DNA of 64,000 nt. It comes from Marchantia polymorpha subsp. ruderalis (lineage: Eukaryota; Streptophyta; Marchantiopsida; Marchantiales; Marchantiaceae). Positions 23,062-34,897 of this stretch are shown piece after piece; position 1 is the stretch's first letter, and each line of letters begins with the position of its first letter. Made by a program: the position numbers and the translations under genes. The notes below the pieces were generated by a model that had not been told where the DNA came from, searched no databases, and was given only the letters and a program-made list of their open reading frames with translations. The stretch spans positions 2,936,501 to 3,000,500 of the forward strand of contig AP031356.1 of assembly GCA_037833965.1 (NCBI GenBank), read 5' to 3'.

Positions 23062-23866
23062 GGCTGCAGGTGCGGATGCAACTCAGACAACTGAGACTTT
23101 GCTAGCCTAAGATCTGCAACGCAGCGAATGTTGATGGAAAGAAGTTCAGAAGCCATTACAATTTATAGTGACGCCGATTGTGCTTCTTCTGAAGGGACAA
23201 TAATCGAGGTTTTGGAGACGGTGAGTTGTTTCTTCCACTGATTCAATCTGAACCCTTGATCTGCATGTTCGGTAGTTCGTGCCCAAAATATCTGCCACGT
23301 AAAGGGCCATGTATCATCTGTGTACTTTCTAGGCAGATGAGGATTTCAGGTGTATGATGTTTTGATTCTACTTTGGTCGTGCACTGAAAAGTTCCGACTA
23401 CTGTTCCTTAAAGTGAAGGAGGCTTGATGTCCTGCCGGCAAGGTCATCATATGTCCTCTCTATCACATTGAAGATGGAGCTGTGTATTCGTATACATGAT
23501 AGATATGGTCCTGTATATTCTCAATTATGGAAATTAAAGTGATAAAGTGCACGTTGGCCAAATGAACAAAGAAATTTGGCTCGTCGTCTACGTGATTGAT
23601 CAATGCAGATCAGTGCGCATCAATGAACAGCTAGAGTGTGCACTGTGGCCTGGTACTCACTTTCTGGAGAAAGAAGGAAAACCATATTCACGACAGCCAA
23701 AGCTCTTCCAACCGTCTGCATTATTGTTGCTGCACACGAACCTAAATTGCACTCACTATATAATCCATTGGATCCCCCTTATTTTTCACAATCGCTCACA
23801 ACCTTCCTGTTCAGAAGCTTATCCAGCATAGTATCGGTGTTCTCACTTGTATTCCCAGCTCCAGCC
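23062..23866. promoter_or_regulatory. Bidirectional promoter region, copy 2
   Basis: Minus-strand TATAAAT at 23167-23161 serves the gene at 23061; plus-strand TATATAA at 23757-23763 serves the gene at 23867. Each TATA box lies about 100 bp from its ATG. Nearly identical to 2973-3777. Confidence 0.6.
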
Positions 23867-24665
23867 ATGGTTTCCAAGACTGCCTTGTTTCTGGTGGCAG
23901 CATTTGCTGTGGTCCTCGCAGCATGGAGCCCAGTGGCTGCGCAGCCCCCACCACCACCCGCGACCACACCAGTTATCACAGTCACCAATGCTAGCCCCGT
24001 CGAAGTTTTGATCTTCCAGATTCTGAACGGCACATTGAACCGGCTGGCCACAGTCCCCGCCAACTCTGGCCAGTTCGTCATCCGAAACTTTCAGGCCGTC
24101 AACGGCCAGGTAGACTTGCTGGTTCGGAGCACGGTGATGGGGGTCACATCGCAAGTGGGACGAGTGCTCACTCCTTCGAATGTGACAAACATCGTCATCC
24201 GCACGAACTCAGCCGCAACCGGTCTGCTCGTGACCATCACCGGGCTGCTCAATGGTCCAGTGTCAGTGGTACTGGACCTCATCTTCACGACTCTGGTCGG
24301 GGCTCTTCTCTCCATTCTTGTGAGTATCCTTCAATCTCTGATTTTGAGTTATGGACTGACTCTTTGTATTATCATCGTCACAAATTTTGATTCTTATATC
24401 TAAAAAAATAGATAAATTTTAAATATAAATAAATATATAAATATCTTAAATCCGGATGTCCGCATATCTGTTTGAACCTTGGTAGTAAAACTGATAGAAT
24501 CCTTCTCCTCCAAGATTGAAAAGATTATGCATTATGTAACCTTCGCTTTGTAACTAATGTACAATCAGTTATTTATGCAATTTTGAGCCCTACATCATCT
24601 GCATGTGATTTCAGATGTATCTAAGGGTACTAATACTTGTGATGGGCTTCTTTCAGTCTCCATAG
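23867..24665 (+). CDS. Small secreted protein, two exons (gene 4, copy of gene 1)
   Basis: Join 23867..24319 and 24657..24665, 153 residues. It differs from the gene at 3778 by one visible residue (Leu for Phe in the signal peptide) plus silent changes. The intron is one base longer (A-tract). Same signal peptide, sequons, phase-0 intron and Ser-Pro-stop second exon. It belongs to the recently duplicated 2.8-kb segment. Confidence 0.75.
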
Positions 24666-25173
24666 ACGCGATCAATACTGTTTCGAAATAACAAGGACGA
24701 TACAGGACGGAAACTTGAAGATTATCACCTTCATTTAGTGATCATTGTTCGTCAGCTACACTGTGAGATACTTGAAGTCATAGGGCGTAATATGTCTGTA
24801 CGCTACAAGATATCCTTCCAAAGTCATGATGACGGAAGCAATATCAAGACAGGAGTGTCAATGCTCTTCTTACCAGCCAATGTAATAAACGACAACCACT
24901 TTGGAGTTTTAGATTCTCTGATCTAGGTTTGATGACCTGCATGGCCATGGATAAAAAACTTGGAGTCCCAATTTGCATAAGGTTTTCCGTCTTCTACGGC
25001 TGTGCCTGAGATGAAATTGATACATCCCCAGTACACGATTCTCGCAGGATACTATATCGGTGTCCTCCTAAAGGTTCATATCATATGAACGTTAAGGTGA
25101 ATCCTCTGATAGTGGCATACATATGAATGTACAATCCTGAGATGAAATACAATATGAAATATACAATCCTTCA

Positions 25174-25508
25174 GTGGTACTTGACCTCGTCTTCACGACT
25201 GTTGTCGGAGTTCTTCTTTCAGTTCTTGTTAGTATCTGTGGATATCTGATTGCGAGTTCTTTACGCTGTCTTCTCATTTCCATCCTTATAAGTCATGTCT
25301 TTGATAGTTCAAAATCGGTAAGAAAATTTACTTCTTTTACCCAGTCGTCAATAGTTCTATAGCTATCTTCGTAGGATAGCAATCATCCAACACTAAAGAG
25401 ATTATGCTTTCAACGAAGAATTGTGAAAATGCTGGCATCTGTGGATTTGATTTCATATCATTATTCACCCCACTAATACTTGTGATGCGCTTCTTTCAGA
25501 CTCCATAG
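25174..25508 (+). pseudogene. Truncated secreted-protein gene fragment, copy 2
   Basis: Copy of 5085-5419. It keeps the last exon 1 codons (VVLDLVFTTVVGVLLSVL), GTTAGT, the acceptor CTTTCAG and ACTCCATAG. Confidence 0.7.
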
Positions 25509-25837
25509 AGATGATCATTACTGTGATAAAAAATTATAAAGACGATGCTGGACGAATATGGAAACAGAACCGCAAACTGTATAGCGATCAGTAGGTTACT
25601 TAAGCCGTGAGACTTGTAATTCAAAGAGCTGTATTTGTCTATGTGACATTCTTCTAAGACATTACCACGGGAACAATTTCCAGATATCACCGTCATTGCT
25701 CCGCCACCGAGGCACTGTAATAAAAGACAAGCGCTTTTGAGTTGGAAGTCCTCTGATCTGGGTTGGAATACACTCGCATTTAGAACTTGAAGTACAAAGA
25801 TGGCCACGGGTTCTCATCATCAAGGCCTCAGCCTGGC

Positions 25838-25856
25838 TCTATGGAGACTGCAAGAA
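25838..25856 (-). pseudogene. Stranded exon 2 and splice acceptor of another family member
   Basis: This 19-bp stretch reads on the minus strand TTCTTGCAG followed by TCTCCATAG, identical to the acceptor and second exon at 22299-22283. The LTR nest begins immediately after it at 25857, that is, inside the intron of a further minus-strand gene copy. Confidence 0.6.
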
Positions 25857-27100
25857 TGTAATAACCCACCAAAGGCTAAAATTGCAGTATGGTGGTAAAA
25901 AGATCGAACCCACAGGGACAGAGGCAACACACAGAGTAAAAAGTGTCACGTTTAACAGACTTTTGTAGAGTTTGAATTCTCAGGCGACTGTCACTCCCAG
26001 AAATACTGTAGTGCTCGACTCGGAGGCTCGACTCGGAGGAGGATGCTCGACTCGGAGGATGCTCGGAGGATGCACAGTACAGCGTAGTCACTCAACACAC
26101 ACACACACACACACCTGAAACTGGCAAAAGCACAACTCGGAGGTCGGTCAGGACCTCCGCTTCGGATTTCAGGGGGAAAGTGTCTCAAAAGTTCACTCAG
26201 AGGTTCTGCAGGTAGTGACTCCCACTCCGGCTTTTACTGCCCTTCCGCCAGGAACTAGCGTAGGGAACTGTAATAACCCACCAAAGGCTAAAACTGCAAT
26301 ATGGTGGTAAAAAGATCGAACCCACAGGGACAGAGGCAACACACAGAGTAAAAAGTGTCACGTTTAACAGACTTTTGTAGAGTTTGAATTCTCAGGCGAC
26401 TGTCACTCCCAGAAATACTGCAGTGCTCGACTCGGAGGCTCGACTCGGAGGAGGATGCTCGACTCGGAGGATGCTCGGAGGATGCACAGTACAGCGTAGT
26501 CACTCAACACACACACACACACACACACACCTGAAACTGGCAAAAGCACAACTCGGAGGTCGGTCAGGACCTCCGCTTCGGATTTCAGGGGGAAAGTGTC
26601 TCAAAAGTTCACTCAGAGGTTCTGCAGGTAGTGACTCCCACTCCGGCTTTTACTGCCCTTCCGCCAGGAACTAGCGTAGGGAACTGTAATAACCCACCAA
26701 AGGCTAAAACTGCAATATGGTGGTAAAAAGATCGAACCCACAGGGACAGAGGCAACACACAGAGTAAAAAGTGTCACGTTTAACAGACTTTTGTAGAGTT
26801 TGAATTCTCAGGCGACTGTCACTCCCAGAAATACTGCAGTGCTCGACTCGGAGGCTCGACTCGGAGGAGGATGCTCGACTCGGAGGATGCTCGGAGGATG
26901 CACAGTACAGCGTAGTCACTCAACACACACACACACACACACACACCTGAAACTGGCAAAAGCACAACTCGGAGGTCGGTCAGGACCCCCGCTTCGGATT
27001 TCAGGGGGAAAGTGTCTCAAAAGTTCACTCAGAGGTTCTGCACGTAGTGACTCCCACTCCGGCTTTAACTGCCCTTCCGCCAGGAACTAGCGTAGGGAAC
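25857..27100 (-). repeat. Three tandem copies of an LTR 3' end (412-416 bp each)
   Basis: Units start at 25857, 26269 and 26685 with TGTAATAACCCACC and end with TAGGGAAC at 26268, 26684 and 27100. They differ mainly in the length of the CA microsatellite and single bases. The last two boundaries coincide with the GGAAC target-site duplication of the LTR 26685-49503. One unit belongs to the host LTR, one to the inserted LTR, and the extra one probably arose by unequal exchange. Confidence 0.85.
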
Positions 27101-27111
27101 CCAGACTGGAC

Positions 27112-29305
27112 TGTGGTAACCCACTTTTTGTTTTTCGCCGGAACTAAAACATTTTTGATTAGTAAGTACCGTGGTAGCAGCTGTAAATAGTAATCGGTAC
27201 GCAAAGCCAGAGTAAAAAGAGGATCGAGGACAGTCAAGGGGTTTTGGGCTTAGGCCACAGTGGAACGCTTGGAATGGAACGGGCGGTTCACGCTGCAGGA
27301 CTCGCTTCGAGCACCTTCGGCGGTAGATCACTCATAACTTCCTCAATTCTTAACTCCGTGAGTTACTTAGGGTCTCGTTGAAAAGAACTCGACGCGCTCG
27401 TTCTAACGCGCCCAAGAACGCCTGGAACGGATGAGGACTCAGGAAGTTGTGACTGTCGGAAGATGCGAAGGAGAACGCATACGGATAGGCGGAAGGTGTT
27501 CGTCGTCGGCTGAATATCCACCTTCGGCCCTGGATGTTCGCGTTCGGCGACGTACTTCTTCGGGTCAACTTCAATTCGGCGAACTAGGAGTCGGCGAAAC
27601 ATTGAACTCGGAGTCGGTGAAACATCGAACTCGGGGTCGGCGAACTCGAGGTCGGAGAACTTGAGGTCGGAGAACTCGAGGTCGGCGAACTTCAAGTCGG
27701 AGAACTCGAGGTCGGAGAACTCGAGGTCGGAGAACTTGGAGTCGGCAAAACATCGTGCGGGCGCCTTCGGCGATAACAGATAACAAGCCTTCGACAGTGT
27801 GCCTTTGGCGAAGGATAAAACCGGCATAACTCTTTCAACTCGTACTGGTTTGACTTTGTTAGGGTCTCGTTAGAAAGAACTCGACGCGCTCGTTCCAACG
27901 AGCCCAAGAACTTTTGAAACGGATCAAGGATCTGTGAGTTATGGGTGTCGGGAGTGACTGTTACAAATAGGCAAAGGTGCGGAAGTGCGTCTTCGGCGGT
28001 CATCGCCTTCGGAGAACTCGGAGTCGGCAAACTTGAGGTCGGCGAACTCGAAGTCGGCAAACTCGGAGTCGGCAAACCGGATGCGGTTCAGAGATCTTGC
28101 GGAGTCCATATCTTTGCGATGGACGGTCGGATGGATCTGAAATTTGGTGGGGCCTTTGATCTCAGTTGGCCACGCATGCCTGCAAATATTCAGCCTCAGA
28201 TCTCGGATGTAAAGACGCAAGCGGCTCTGTACAGTAGGCTTAGGATTTAGATTTAGGGTTAGGGTTAGATTTAGGTTGTAAGTTAGAGGGGAAGGCAGCC
28301 ACCGACTCCTCAGGTGTAGGATTTGTTGCGGCTCGCACCCTAGCGGGTAGTGTAGTCTTAGTTAGGACCTTAGAAGGTATAAAGTAGTTCAAGGCGTTTT
28401 GCCTTTTGACTGTTCTAGTTTCGGAAGTGCAGATCAGGAACTCACTTTCTTGGCGTGTTTGTGCATTTTGGTCCTGGCACCACGTAGAGAAGCTGCAGCA
28501 TAGCGAAGTTACCGTATGTTGTAGTTGAAGGCCTTCGGCTGAATGTTCAGAGCTAGCACCCGGTTAGAGACTTGAGTAGTGCGGATCAGCACCTGCGGGT
28601 GATTTCTGATGCTCAGAGCCGGCTGCGAGTTAGAGACTTGAACAGTTCCCCCTTACTCCTTCGAGTGACATATCCTGATTGTACTCCTACGGGAAGTTTC
28701 CCCTGAATGCCAAAGTGAAGTTTTATTACTTCGTGTAAGCCTTGGTTTGCAATTCAGGTTGTGTGTGTGTTACTGGATCGTGTCTCAGTTAAGTTCTCAG
28801 TCGGGTCTGCACTCCCTGCGTTTGGTGTGAGAGTCGAGGGTGACGTCCACGGCGTATGAAGAGGCTTCGTTCCGAAGTGGGAAGTCCAGTCCGGGTACCC
28901 TACGCTAGTTCCTGGCGAAAGGGCAGTAAAAGCCGGAGTGGGAGTCACTACCTGCAGAACCTCTGAGTGAACTTTTGAGACACTTTCCTCCTGAAATCCG
29001 AAGCGGAGGTCCTGACCGACCTCCGAGTTGTGCTTTTGCCAGTTTCAGGTGTGTGTGTGTGTGTGTGTGTTGAGTGACCACGCTGTACCGTGCATCCTCC
29101 GAGCATCCTCCGAGTCGAGATCCTCCTCAGAGTCGAGCCTCCGAGTTGAGCACTGCAGTATTTCTGGGAGTGACAGTCGCCTAGAATTCAAACTCTACAA
29201 AAGTCTGTTAATCGTGACACTTTTACTTTGTGTGTTGCCTCTGTCCCTGTGGGTTCGATCTTTTTACCACCATATTGCAGTTTTAGCCTTTGGTGGGTTA
29301 TTACA
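27112..29305 (+). mobile_element. Solo LTR, family B short form (2,194 bp)
   Basis: Starts TGTGGTAACCCAC, ends GGTGGGTTATTACA, and is flanked by TGGAC at 27107-27111 and 29306-29310. It lacks the LTR ORF. It holds a 15-bp GAGGTCGGCGAACTC-type minisatellite (about 27585-27745 and 28015-28075), a telomere-like TTTAGGGTTAGGG stretch near 28250, and a TATA box (GGTATAAAG) near 28377. Confidence 0.9.
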
Positions 29306-29310
29306 TGGAC

Positions 29311-29661
29311 TTCCCACTTCGGAACGAAGCCCCTTCATACGCCGTGGACGTCACCCTCGACTCACACCAACCGCAGGGGGTACAGGCCCGACTGAGGACT
29401 TAACTAAGACACAATCCAGTAACACACACACAACCTGAATTGCAAACCAAGGCTTACACGAAGTAATAAAACTTCACTTTGGCATTCAGGGGAAACTTCC
29501 CGTAGGAGTACAATCAGGATATGTCACTCGAAGGAGTAAGGGGGAACTGTTCAAGTCTCTAACTCGCAACCAGCTCTGAGCATCAGAAATCACCCGCAGG
29601 TGCAGATCCGCACTACTCAAGTCTCTAACCGGGTACTAGCTCTGAACATTCAGCCGAAGGC
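29311..29661 (-). mobile_element. Piece of the family B LTR 26685-49503
   Basis: Continues 27111 leftward in LTR terms and resumes at 46413; both sides of the family C insertion share AAGGC. Confidence 0.8.
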
Positions 29662-30905
29662 TGTGGTACCCCACTTTTGGCAATTTTGAGGAAATTAAAA
29701 CATTTTTGGAAAACTGTACCCTGGCAGCATTGTAAATAGCCTTCGGTACATCAAAACAGAGTGAATCCGGAAGATCGCGGGGATTCTCGAGGGATCTTGT
29801 AGAATCTGGGATTTGGGGTGCCGCAGTAAGGACAGGCACCACCCTCCCTGCGAGCTCCGCAGTTAGGATCTCTACGGCGCAAGGCGCAAAACCCGCCTTC
29901 GGAGGTTGCGTCCGCGGCTGTAGGGAAACCCATAATTAGGTCAACCCTCGGGCGCCTTGACCAAGTTAGGATCCCGTTGGAAAGAGCTCGACGCGCTGAT
30001 TCCAACGAGCCCAAGAACGCTTGGAACGGACGAGGACTTAGGGAGTTATCGCTACTGGACGAAACGGAGGCTGTCGCCTATGGCGGAAGGAGTTCGCCAC
30101 CGGCGCGAATTCCGCCTACGCGGAAGGGGGATTCAAGTTTTGTCCTATGCGCGGACGAAGGCGTTCGCCTGTGCACAGGCGAAGTAGGGTTAGGGAAGGC
30201 GCGAAGTCCGCCTACGCACAGGCGTTCGCCTGTGCACAGGCACTTCGGCGTCGGCGGGAAATCCGCCTTGGGCCCTAGAAATGCGCCTTGTGAGGTAGAA
30301 AGTGTACGGCGCCTTCCGCGCCAGCGCAGCGCCGCGTACGTCGGAAGAGCCGCCAGAGTAATCCAATCGGTACGGACCATGCGGACGGCACGGGTGGATG
30401 CGCTCTTGGACGGACGGAGTTGCGGCGGCGGAAGCGCCGACGGAGAGACAAGGAACGGACAGACTGGACGGAGACGGCTGACCACGGTCAACGCCTTCCG
30501 CGCCAGCGCAGCGCCGCGGACGGAATTCGCCTGCGCACAGGCGAACGCCTGTGCACAGGAGGATGTTCAAGTTCCGCGCCGGCCGAAAATCCGCCGAGGC
30601 TCCTGCCTGCGCACAGGCAGGAGTTGAATTTTTGTCCGACATGCGGACACACGCGTCAAGGCAGAGGGAGATTGGCCGAGGGGCGGTACGAACAAGTGTA
30701 CCGCGCAAGGCGGAAAACTCGCCTTCGGCGCTACGCCCCCATGTCCACAGGGTGACACGCTCGCGGAGTTCAAATCCGCCAATTCGAGCGTGAGAGTTTA
30801 ATCGACGACGGCGGAGCGTGAAGCCGCGCGTGAGAGCGAAGACCGTTCCAGTGTACAGCCGGCGCGGCCATCAAGTGAGACGTTCTTCACGACCAAGAGC
30901 CGACC

Positions 30906-31270
30906 ATGACCTTCGACCGGGCAGCGGAGAACGTCCCATTCTTGAATTCGCGATTCCAATCTCTTGTGCGCGCTGCGCGCATCCATCTGCTGGCTGCGGA
31001 ACATTCTCGACGTCGTCGCACAGGAGATTTCTTGTTGATTGAGGGAGAAGTGAGTGCGCGTGATTTGGAATTGAGAGCGATTAGAGTTTGCCGAGAGAGA
31101 AAGAAGCGCGGGCAGTGCGGAAGTAGAATGAGCGGGCGAGCGAACCCCAGGAACGCAATGACGAGACCAAGCAGATTGCGGATGGTGCCACTTCGCCTGC
31201 CGCAGAACGGGCTGCGCGCTTTCGAGGAGCGCTTAATAGCAAGAAAGCTCGATTTCTTGCTATGGGGATG
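30906..31270 (+). pseudogene. LTR ORF (family C), N-terminal piece
   Basis: ATG at 30906 and about 121 codons matching residues 1-121 of the intact protein at 59745, ending FLLWGC where the gag-pol element begins at 31271. The partner piece is 44241-45401. Confidence 0.85.
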
Positions 31271-34200
31271 TGTAATAACCCACTAAAGGCTAAAACTGCA
31301 ATATAGTGGTAGAAAGGTCGAACCCACAGGGACAGAGGAACACACAGGGTACAAAGTGTCACGTTTTAACAGACTATTGAGGAGTTTGAATTCTCAGGCG
31401 ACTGTCACTCCCAGAAATACTGCAAGTGTCCACTCGGAGCGCACTCGGAGGTCGCACAGTGCAGCGTAACACACACACACACACACCTGAAACTACAGAA
31501 ACACAACCCAGAGATCCGTTAGGACCTCTACTTCAAGATTTCAGGGGGAAAGTCTCTCACGAGCACACTCGGCAAAGCTGCGGGCAGTGACTTCCAACTC
31601 CGGCTTTTACAACGCTTCCACTAGCTTGCTGCTAGTGTAGGAAACCCGGTTTGGACTACCTACTTCGGATCGAAGTCACTCAGACGCGGTGAACAACACT
31701 CTCAACTCACAAAACGCGCAGAGAACACAGGTCCGCACTGAAGGACTCACTGAGAAACATTCCAGTAACACAACAACAGTCTATTGAAGAGTTTGAATTC
31801 TCAGGCACTTGTCATTCCCAGAAATACTACAGGGGTTACCCTCAAGGTACCTGCTGCAGCGTAACCTGAATTTACAACCAAGGCTTACACGAAGTAACAA
31901 AACTTCACTTTGGCATTCAGGGGAAAAATCCCAAAGGAGTACAATCAGAAAGAAACACTCGAAGGTGTAGGGGCGAAACTGTTCAAGTATCTAACTAGTC
32001 ACTGGCTCTGAGCATCGGCAGTCACCCGCAGGTGCAGATCCGAACTACTCAAGTCTCTAACCAATGTACTAGCTCTGAACATTCGGCCGAAGGCCTTCAG
32101 CTACAAAATGCGGAACGCTAAGTTGTAACTCCTCGTGCGTGGTGACAGAACTCAAGGACACAAACACGCAAAGGAAATGGGTTCCTGATCTGCACTTCTG
32201 ATGGGAAAGAACCCCAGGCAAAACGCCTGGAACTATTTTATACCTTCTAAGTCCTAACTAGCACTACACTGTACTACGCTACACGCCTGTACGGAACCAC
32301 GCTACACTACACTCCGCGGAACCTGTACTACGTCTCCTGCGCGGCCGACTGCCGCGCACTAACTCCCTACCCTGCCACTCTTCCGCTCGACTGCGCAGTC
32401 CCAACCGCTGCAACGCCGCGGACACCTCCCCCTCGAGGGCGGACATGGTATCCTGTGCCTTCGACAGAAAGGCCTCGAGCTTCTTCGCTACCTTCCGCCG
32501 ACTCCTACTGTCGCCTGACAACAACCCGGCTGCGCGCAATTCAAACTCACGCAGTGTGAGTTTCTCCTGCGCCTTCACTTCCCAGTGGGCGTAGCCCTTG
32601 AGACAGTGGGCGACTCGCCTCGCCGTCTCCACCTTCGTGCGATCCGCCTCCTTCCTGCGATCCTCTTCAATCATCACTAATTGCGATTCGGCTTCAGCAC
32701 GTTGCGCTCTCAATTCGCCACACTCTGACTGCAACCTGCGGATTAACTCTTCATCCGCCTGCCGTGCGAGCTGACATTGTTCCAACAACCGCGTCTGTCG
32801 CACGAGCTCCTCTGACAAAATCCGATTCTGGGCCTGCTCAGAATCGAGCGCTTCCTTGACCTTCACCTGCTCCTTGGTGAGCTCGCCCAGTTTCTCATCC
32901 TTCATCTTCTCGGAGTGCTTGTAGAATTTCTGATTAAGCTTGTACTGTCCCCACAAGCACTCATGCTTCTCCTTCAAGTCCCTCAACTCCTGGTCCACTC
33001 TAGCTAATAGCTTGCTGGTGTGGACTTTAGTGCGAGTCCGCCTGCGCACTAACTCGATGTAAGATCCCGGCTGGAGTGGGTCGGCGTATTTATCGACCTT
33101 GCGATCCAAGTACCGCAGCAACGGAATCACCTGCTCAGAGAGCGCCGCCGCCGGCGCTCCAACAATTTCCTCCTCCTCCTCGTCGGTGTCTTCTGCTCCT
33201 GACATTTCTTCCGTGGAGCCTCCGTCGTCATCATCCGAGTGGAGAATTTCAGTCGCCATTGATTGCGTCGGCGACTGCCCCGAGTGGGGCTGCACGTCCT
33301 CGACGTGTGCTGCCTGCGAAGGCACGGCTGCAGCCTCGCTGCTCGTCGCCAAAATGTCTAAGGCGGAAGGCGAATGTACCCGAGCGGCATCCCCGTCGTT
33401 CGCTGGTTGATTGCCTACCGCATTCTCTCTGTCGCCGTCGTCCGTCGCCGAAGGCGATTGAGCGGAGGGTGGCTGCGCGGGGTTGGATTGCGCATCGCGC
33501 ATCGAGATTTCATCCCGCGGACAGTCGCTCCGCTCCATCGTCTGCTGCTCCCTTGATCGGTCCGTGGGGGCCGTGCCCGGCCCGTGCGCAGGCGCATTTG
33601 CCGGCGCCTTGTCCGCCGCAGGCGTAGCGCCGCGGACATCCATCGCCGAAGGCGACATGGCCGAGGGCCGCATGCCCGATGTTCCTTGGCCTATAGGCCC
33701 TACCGCCGAAGGCGCATCTATCGGCGGACTTCCCGCCGATGGTGCGGCCTCCGCACGCTCTCTGCTCGTATCTCCTCGGCTCGAAGGCCCTGGCGCCGAA
33801 GGCGCAAATTGCGGCGCGTGGTGCGCCGGAGGGTCTGGCCCCGAGGGCCGGTGTCTCGTAGGCGGTTCTTCCGCCGGCTCCTTCCCCTTCCTACGTTGGA
33901 ACGGGGGTGATTCTTGCCTGTGCACAGGCGGCACGTGCGGAGGTGTTCTGTGCACAGGTGACCTGTGCACAGGCGAGCGCCTGTGCACAGGCGGACTGCT
34001 CCTTCCCACGCGTAAGCGTAGATCCACGTCCACTTGTGTTCGCCGGTCCGCGGAGGCTCGTCCGTCCGCGGAGGTTCGCCTGTGCGCAAACGGAACATCT
34101 GTCCGCATCGCACGTGGTAACTCCGGAGGCCCCTGGCCCGTAGGCGGCCTCTCTCCCGACGAGGTTGCAGCGTGGCCCGTTGCTCCTGCGGTCGTCCGCG

Positions 34201-34860
34201 CTTCTTCTCGCCTCTCTGGCGACGCACTTCCTATCTCCGTCGCAATCGTCGCCGTGTCTGCACTGTCAGCTGGCAACACCAGTCTGCGTGCCTTCTGCTT
34301 CGGCCGGCTGTATGGCTCGCACAGCGGCCGCGGTCGAATGGGAGCAGAGGGTTCTTGATGCTGCTCCTCTTCGGACTCTTCCCTCCATCGCCGCTTCCGC
34401 GTAGGCGGAATTCGCGCCGGTGGCGAACTCCTTCCGCCGTAGGCGACCGCCTCCGTTTCTTCCAGTAGCGATAACTCCCTAAGTCCTCGTCCGTTCCAAG
34501 CGTTCTTGGGCTCGTTTGAATCAGCGCGTCGAGCTCTTTCCAACGGGACCCTAACTTGGTCAAGGCGCCCGAGGGTTTACCTAATTACGGGGGTTTCCCT
34601 ACAGCCGCGGACGCAACCTCCGAAGGCGGGTTTTGCGCCTTGCGCCGTAGAGATCCTAACTGCGGAGCTCGCAGGGAGGGTGGTGCCTGTCCTTGCTGCG
34701 GCACCCCAAATCCCAGATTCTACAAGATCCCTCGAGAATCCCCGCGATCTTCCGGATTCACTCTGTTTTGATGTACCGAAGGCTATTTACAATGCTGCCA
34801 GGGTACAGTTTTTCAAAAATGTTTTAATTTCCTCAAAATTGCCAAAAGTGGGGTACCACA
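31271..34860 (-). repeat. 3' LTR of the gag-pol element
   Basis: Begins TGTGGTACCCCAC at 34860 (minus strand) and ends GGGTTATTACA at 31271. Relative to the intact family C LTR it lacks about 1.8 kb, joined near 34393. It contains three CCTGTGCACAGG palindromes near 33910-33990. Confidence 0.93.
32279..34543 (-). pseudogene. LTR ORF lacking its N-terminal domain (3' LTR)
   Basis: An uninterrupted frame of 754 codons that begins at TTG; its first ATG is at 34108 (codon 146). The deletion fused upstream non-coding LTR (to about codon 50) directly to the Pro-rich linker. The RRWREESEEEQ start, the linker and the coiled coil (ARVDQELRDLKEKHE and onward) are intact. Translation from 34108 would give about 609 residues, but there is no evidence for it. 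Confidence 0.8.
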
Positions 34861-34862
34861 TG

Positions 34863-34873
34863 CCCCCCTCCTC
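34863..34873 (-). other. Polypurine tract
   Basis: Minus strand GAGGAGGGGGG followed by CA and the LTR start. It lies 25 nt after the pol stop codon and would prime plus-strand DNA synthesis. Confidence 0.85.
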
Positions 34874-34897
34874 AATTGTGAGCGCCCACGCGAACAC

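Larger units (their letters stand above)
23045..25837 (+). repeat. 2.8-kb segmental duplication, copy 2
   Basis: Collinear with 2956-5748. Unlike copy 1, its left neighbour gene (22283-23061) is complete. Confidence 0.9.

Noticed and set aside
33483-34358. Long antisense frames opposite the LTR ORF (also at 42869 and 60803)
   Set aside because: Shadow frames caused by GC-rich codons and palindromic repeats; no domain, and they change with repeat indels.
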